From positions 1,984,001-2,048,000 of the forward strand of contig CP099650.1 of assembly GCA_024123915.1 (NCBI GenBank): a DNA stretch of 64,000 nucleotides. The letters run 5' to 3'. The DNA comes from Oxalobacteraceae bacterium OTU3CAMAD1 (GTDB lineage Bacteria > Pseudomonadota > Gammaproteobacteria > Burkholderiales > Burkholderiaceae_D). A model generated the notes under the pieces. That model did not search any database. It saw only the letters and a list, made by a program, of their open reading frames with translations, and was not told where the DNA came from. Shown here piece after piece: positions 59,892-64,000 of the stretch. The translations under genes and the position numbers were made by a program. Each line of letters begins with the position of its first letter. Position 1 is the stretch's first letter.

Positions 59892-61556
59892 TCAGGCGAA
59901 GGTGTCGACCGCGCCTGCCGGCACGCGCCGCGCCGGGGGGCCGGCGCGCGCGGCGTCGCCGCCGTCGTCGCCACGGCCGGCAAGACCGCTGCCGCCGGCG
60001 CGTCCGCCGCGCTGGCCGTTGTTATCGTTTTGCATAGACGTGGCTTGCTGGTTGAAACCGTTGTTCTGGTCCGACATTCCGGCCGAGACCGTCGCGCTGC
60101 CGAGCTGGATGCCGGCCTCGCTCATCATTTCGCGCAGCTTCGGCAGCGCCGCCTCGAGCGCCTGGCGCACTTCCGGCTGGGCCGAGCTGAAGGCGGCGGT
60201 GGCCTGGTCCTTGTTCACGCTCAGCACGACCTGCAGCGGACCGAGGTCCGGCGGATTCAATTCCATGGTGGCGCTTTGTTCGCCGCCTGCGGCCATGAAG
60301 ATGACTTTCTGGCCCAGCTGCTGGTCCCATGCCTGGGTGCCGACGCGGCTGGTGAGCTTGTCCGTCGGCGCGGCGACGGCCGCCTTGGCGGTCTCCAGCG
60401 CCGCCTGCGCGGTCGGCGCGATGGCGGCCGTCGCCGTCTCGCTCGGCACAGGCAAAGATTCGGCACTTGCGGCACTGGCGGCGCCGGCACGCGGCGCGGC
60501 GGCGGCCAGCGCGGCGTCCGATTGATGTTGCTGGGCTTGCTGTGACTGGGTCAGTTGCTGCTGGAAGTCGGCGGCCGGCGCGGCCTTGCCGGTGGCGGCC
60601 GCGTCGGCGGTGGTCGCCGTCGTGTCTTTCAATACGGCGGTGGCGTCGGCCTTGTCGTCCACGCTGGCCGCACCCGGGACATTGGTGGTGGCGGTGAGGT
60701 TGGACAAGGCGCTGGCAGGTACCGGGGTCAGCTTGCCGGCCGCGTTGGCGGCATCGGCGGCGGCCTTGGCTCCTGCTGCGGCCGCTGCGGCGTCGGCCAC
60801 CGCCTGCGCTGTGGCGCCGGCGTTGGTCAGCGCGGCCTTGAAGTCGGCGGCGGCGTCGGCGCCGGCGCCGGCCTTGGCGGCCAGCAGGGCGGCGTCGTCG
60901 AGCGCGGCGGTGTCGGCGGCGGTGAGTGTCGGATCGGCATCGGCGGCGGTATCGGCGCCGATGGCGGCATCGGCTGCTTTGGCGGCGGCCAGTTCGGCGG
61001 CGAGGGCGGCCGCTTCGGCGGCAAGCGCGGCGGCGCTGGCGCCGGTGTTGCCGCCTATCGCGGCCGAGGCATCGTTGCCGGCCCTGGCGGCCGGGGCGGG
61101 CGGTTGATTGAACGCCGCCACCAGTGCCAGCATATCGGCCACCGGATCGGCCGACTTGGCGGCCTCGGCGTCGCTGGTCGCGCTGTCGCTGGCGCCATCG
61201 GTGCCGCTGTCGGCAGTGCTGGTTTTAGCGGGAGCGGTCGGCGCGGCAGCCGTTGTCGTTTCACCGCGCACGGCCGACTGCGCGGCTTTGTCGGCCGCGT
61301 CGGCTTGCTGGTTCTGTGGCTGCGCCGGTTTGGCCGGCACGGTTGGTTTCGGCGCCGACGGGCGCGACGCCGGCGCCGGGCGGTCCGGCGTCTTGGCGAT
61401 CATATTCGTGTTGTTGGCCTGGCGTTGATCCATCTCGCGCGACAGCGCCTTCTTGAACGCGTTGTTGTCGCCGCCCGCGCCCAGGTTCAGGTTGGCCTTG
61501 GGTGCCGAGACCGCGTTGGCGTTCAGCGTCGGAAGTTGGAGATTGGTGGTTTGCAT
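59892..61556 (-). CDS. fliK: Flagellar hook-length control protein FliK
   Basis: This 554-residue protein has a very Ala-rich central part (about 90-390; long runs of Ala, Asp, Thr and Lys) that forms the flexible ruler. The C-terminal domain (about 400-505) has WDQQLGQKVIFMAAGGEQSATMELNPPDLGPLQVVLSVNKDQATAAFSSAQPEVRQALEAALPKLREMM, the substrate-switch domain that contacts FlhB. The tail is Gly/Arg-rich. It lies between fliJ and fliL. Confidence 0.93.
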   Translation of the reverse strand: MQTTNLQLPTLNANAVSAPKANLNLGAGGDNNAFKKALSREMDQRQANNTNMIAKTPDRPAPASRPSAPKPTVPAKPAQPQNQQADAADKAAQSAVRGETTTAAAPTAPAKTSTADSGTDGASDSATSDAEAAKSADPVADMLALVAAFNQPPAPAARAGNDASAAIGGNTGASAAALAAEAAALAAELAAAKAADAAIGADTAADADPTLTAADTAALDDAALLAAKAGAGADAAADFKAALTNAGATAQAVADAAAAAAGAKAAADAANAAGKLTPVPASALSNLTATTNVPGAASVDDKADATAVLKDTTATTADAAATGKAAPAADFQQQLTQSQQAQQHQSDAALAAAAPRAGAASAASAESLPVPSETATAAIAPTAQAALETAKAAVAAPTDKLTSRVGTQAWDQQLGQKVIFMAAGGEQSATMELNPPDLGPLQVVLSVNKDQATAAFSSAQPEVRQALEAALPKLREMMSEAGIQLGSATVSAGMSDQNNGFNQQATSMQNDNNGQRGGRAGGSGLAGRGDDGGDAARAGPPARRVPAGAVDTFA

Positions 61557-61583
61557 GATCGCGCCGTGTCGGTAGGGTTCGGG

Positions 61584-62024
61584 TCAACGCTTGTAATAAG
61601 CTTGTCGTGCTGCGTGTTCGTCCATCTGCTTCTGGTCGCGCTTGTTTTCCAGCTTGAGCGCCTCGGCGTCCGCCCGCTCGTTGAGGGTGGAGTAGGACAT
61701 GCGCTTGCGCTCTGCGGTCTGCCACGCGGCTTTTTCCTGGTCGGCGCGGTATTCGGCGTGCCGTATCATCTCCAGCTGGCCCTTGACGGCCACGTCCAGC
61801 TTCTCCATGAAGGCCTGGAAATTGCGGTAGGCCATGGGCGTGATGCCGGCCGCCTGCGCCTCCTCGAAGCGTTTGACGTACTCGTCGCGGTAGCCGACCA
61901 GCATCTGGTGCTTTTGCGTGGCTTCGTCCACCGCTTTCAGGGACGCGCCGAGCCGCTTGGCCGCATCGTCGGTTTCCCGGCGGGCCAGGTCGATCAATGT
62001 TTCAAGTTGCGCTTTGGATGCCAT
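61584..62024 (-). CDS. fliJ: Flagellar export protein FliJ
   Basis: This 146-residue protein is almost all coiled coil. LETLIDLARRETDDAAKRLGASLKAVDEATQKHQML and YRADQEKAAWQTAERKRMSYSTLNERADAEALKLENKRDQKQMDEHAAR fit FliJ. It links the FliI ATPase ring to FlhA. It follows fliI after 36 bases. Confidence 0.92.
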   Translation of the reverse strand: MASKAQLETLIDLARRETDDAAKRLGASLKAVDEATQKHQMLVGYRDEYVKRFEEAQAAGITPMAYRNFQAFMEKLDVAVKGQLEMIRHAEYRADQEKAAWQTAERKRMSYSTLNERADAEALKLENKRDQKQMDEHAARQAYYKR

Positions 62025-62060
62025 AGTGAATCAATTATAGGTGGCGGCGTACCGCGTCCA

Positions 62061-63491
62061 TCAGTCGAACAGAGAGGTAAGTTGGCCCAAACTCTCGTCC
62101 ATGGTGACCCGTTCGGTGATTTGTTGCTGAAGAAAGTTTTCTATCCGATCGTGCAGCACGATAGCCTGGTCCAATACCGGGTCGGTGCCGGGCGCGTAGG
62201 CGCCCACGCTGATCAGGTCGCGGCTGCGCTCGTAGCGGGAAAACAACTGTTTCAGGTGGCGCGCGCGCTGCTGGTGCTCGTGCGTGGTGATCGAGTGCAT
62301 GGCGCGGCTGATCGACTGTTCGATGTCGATGGCCGGGTAGTGGCCCGACTCGGCCAGGCGGCGGTTGAGCACGATGTGGCCGTCCAAAATTGCGCGCGCC
62401 GAATCGGCGATCGGGTCCTGTTGATCGTCGCCCTCGGTCAGCACGGTGTAGAAGGCGGTGATCGAGCCGCCGCCGACCTCGCCGTTGCCGGCCCGTTCGA
62501 CCAGCACCGGCAGCTTGGCGAACACCGACGGCGGATAGCCCTTGGTGGCCGGCGGTTCGCCGATGGCCAGTGCGATCTCCCGTTGCGCCATGGCGTAGCG
62601 GGTCAGCGAATCCATGATCAGCAGCACGTTCTGACCCTTGTCGCGGAAGTGCTCGGCGATGGCGGTGGCGTAGGCCGCGCCTTGCAGGCGCATCAGCGGC
62701 GGCGTGTCGGCCGGGGCGGCCACGACGACAGAGCGGGCCAGGCCCTCGGGCCCGAGAATCTGCTCGATGAATTCTTTTACCTCGCGTCCGCGTTCGCCGA
62801 TCAGGCCGACGACGATGACGTCGGCCTCGGTGTAGCGCGCCATCATGCCCAGCAGGACGGATTTACCGACGCCGGAGCCCGCGAACAGGCCCATGCGCTG
62901 GCCGCGTCCGACGGTGAGCATGGCGTTGATCGAGCGCACGCCGACGTCGAGCGTGTCGACGATGGGCGCGCGGCCGAGCGGGTTGGCGGGTCGGGTGTTG
63001 ATCGGCGCGCTGTCGGAGGCGTTGAGCGGGCCGAGGTTGTCGAGCACGCGGCCGGCGCCGTCGAGCACGCGGCCCAGCAACTCCGGCCCGACCGGCAGGT
63101 GGCGCGCGCGGTCGCTGGGACGGCGGCGCGGATGGGCCACGGTGCCCGGTTTCGGAATCGCCGGTTCGACCGGGAACACGCGGGTGCCGGGCACCACGCC
63201 CTCGACATCGCTTTGCGGCATCAGGAACAATCGGTCGCCCTCGAAGCCGACCACTTCCGCCTCGATCTTGCCGCCGCCGGGCAGCGGCACGGTGCAGGCG
63301 GCGCCGACGGCCAGGCGCAGGCCGACCGCCTCCATGACCAGGCCGGCGACGCGGGTGACGCGGCCGGAGATCTGCATCGGTTCGACGAAGCCGACCAGCG
63401 CGCCGCAGTCGCCAAGGTAAGACTTCCAGCGGCCGGCGTGCGGGCTGGGGGCTTGGGCGTCGTCGGGTTTTTTGTCGCGGGCGGCGTTCAT
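62061..63491 (-). CDS. fliI: Flagellar export ATPase FliI
   Basis: This 476-residue ATPase is related to F1-beta. I chose ATG 63491, one base past the fliH stop, over the longer frame. The P-loop is [15 protein letters not shown], and [61 protein letters not shown] are the catalytic and arginine-bearing segments. It unfolds and drives substrates into the export gate with FliH and FliJ. Confidence 0.97.
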   Translation of the reverse strand: MNAARDKKPDDAQAPSPHAGRWKSYLGDCGALVGFVEPMQISGRVTRVAGLVMEAVGLRLAVGAACTVPLPGGGKIEAEVVGFEGDRLFLMPQSDVEGVVPGTRVFPVEPAIPKPGTVAHPRRRPSDRARHLPVGPELLGRVLDGAGRVLDNLGPLNASDSAPINTRPANPLGRAPIVDTLDVGVRSINAMLTVGRGQRMGLFAGSGVGKSVLLGMMARYTEADVIVVGLIGERGREVKEFIEQILGPEGLARSVVVAAPADTPPLMRLQGAAYATAIAEHFRDKGQNVLLIMDSLTRYAMAQREIALAIGEPPATKGYPPSVFAKLPVLVERAGNGEVGGGSITAFYTVLTEGDDQQDPIADSARAILDGHIVLNRRLAESGHYPAIDIEQSISRAMHSITTHEHQQRARHLKQLFSRYERSRDLISVGAYAPGTDPVLDQAIVLHDRIENFLQQQITERVTMDESLGQLTSLFD

Positions 63492-63492
63492 G

Positions 63493-64000
63493 TCAGTCCA
63501 GCCAATCCACTTCCTTGCCCAGCGCATGGCTCAGGCGTTGCCAGCGCGCGGCGGCGGTGGCGTCGATCTGGTTGCTGGCGGTATCGACCTTGCAGCCGCC
63601 GCGACCGACGTTTGTATCCTCGATCACGCGCCAGCCGCCCTTGTCGAGCTCCTCGCCGATGGCGGCGCGCACGCTGACGGCGTCGTCCGGATGCAGGTGC
63701 AACTGCGCCGGCTGTTGCAGCGCCGGCAGGTAATCGATGGCGTCGCGCACGATCGGCAAGATCAATTCCGGCTTGACCTGCAGCGCGTTCTTGAGCATGC
63801 CCTTGGCCAGTTGCAGCGCCAGGTCCAGCACGTCGTTGGCGATCAGCTGGTCGGCGTCGCGCAGCGCGCCGCTGAAGCCGTCGGCCAGCGCGCGCATCTG
63901 TTGCAGTTCTTCCTTAGTGGCGATTTCGCCGGCGGCAAGGGCGTCGGCGTGGCCGGCCGCGCGGCCTTCTTCGTAGCCGGATTGGCGCGCTTCTTCACGG
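63493..64000 (-). CDS. fliH: Flagellar export ATPase regulator FliH, C-terminal part
   Basis: The frame runs off the right edge without a stop, so the N-terminus is missing; about 168 residues are seen. [18 protein letters not shown] is a GxxxG-like segment typical of FliH, followed by [39 protein letters not shown] and [49 protein letters not shown], the conserved FliI-binding domain. It restrains FliI and delivers it to the C-ring. Confidence 0.93.
   Translation of the reverse strand, partial: REEARQSGYEEGRAAGHADALAAGEIATKEELQQMRALADGFSGALRDADQLIANDVLDLALQLAKGMLKNALQVKPELILPIVRDAIDYLPALQQPAQLHLHPDDAVSVRAAIGEELDKGGWRVIEDTNVGRGGCKVDTASNQIDATAAARWQRLSHALGKEVDWLD

Noticed and set aside
60555..63677. 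A 1040-codon plus-strand frame opposite fliK, fliJ and fliI
   Set aside because: It runs antisense to three recognisable flagellar genes and is Gly/Arg-rich low-complexity sequence.

Overview
The window is GC-rich chromosomal DNA from a betaproteobacterium, most likely family Oxalobacteraceae (Duganella, Massilia or Janthinobacterium relatives). This rests on three things: a CqsA-type autoinducer synthase beside a sensor kinase and an odd response regulator, the arrangement known as the Jqs system of Janthinobacterium/Duganella; the style of the flagellar operons; and the housekeeping genes present. Gene content is the only basis for this placement. I saw no rRNA, tRNA or CRISPR array.

Layout: 1-1380 is the end of an FtsX-type ABC permease. 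1565-5301 holds the quorum-sensing locus jqsR-jqsS (minus) and jqsA (plus), which diverge from a short control region with a dyad. 5388-9102 carries a truncated haemoglobin, rmuC and an acyl-CoA transferase. 9253-12307 (minus) is molybdenum cofactor synthesis: moaA followed by a fused mobA-moeA gene. 12465-15602 (minus) is rne, closed by a clear terminator. 16317-21910 (plus) runs rluC, a HAD phosphatase, a Rieske protein, an S49 peptidase, a probable small RNA, rsuA and a FAH-family enzyme.

From 22036 to the right edge the window is almost entirely flagellar: flhB-flhA, a broken Rpn-type gene, flhF-flhG-fliA-motC-motD (plus); flgA and flgM-flgN (minus); flgB to flgL (plus); and fliH to fliR (minus, with fliH running off the right edge). 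Together these encode the export gate, ATPase, C-ring parts, rod, hook, P/L rings, hook-filament junction, motor and the FliA/FlgM switch. Filament (fliC, fliD), fliE/F/G, chemotaxis and flhDC genes are not here. Two close matches to the sigma-28 promoter precede flgM and flgK.

The most unusual part is 43932-55022, between flgL and fliR. It holds a 2940-residue protein built of about 330 eight-residue repeats, arranged in about 20 super-repeats of 134 residues, ending in a calcium-binding-type domain. Downstream of it on the same strand is a 695-residue protein that joins a papain-like protease to a lipase-like alpha/beta hydrolase. Neither shows a signal peptide and neither is a standard flagellar gene. 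This pair is the best candidate for an undescribed system.
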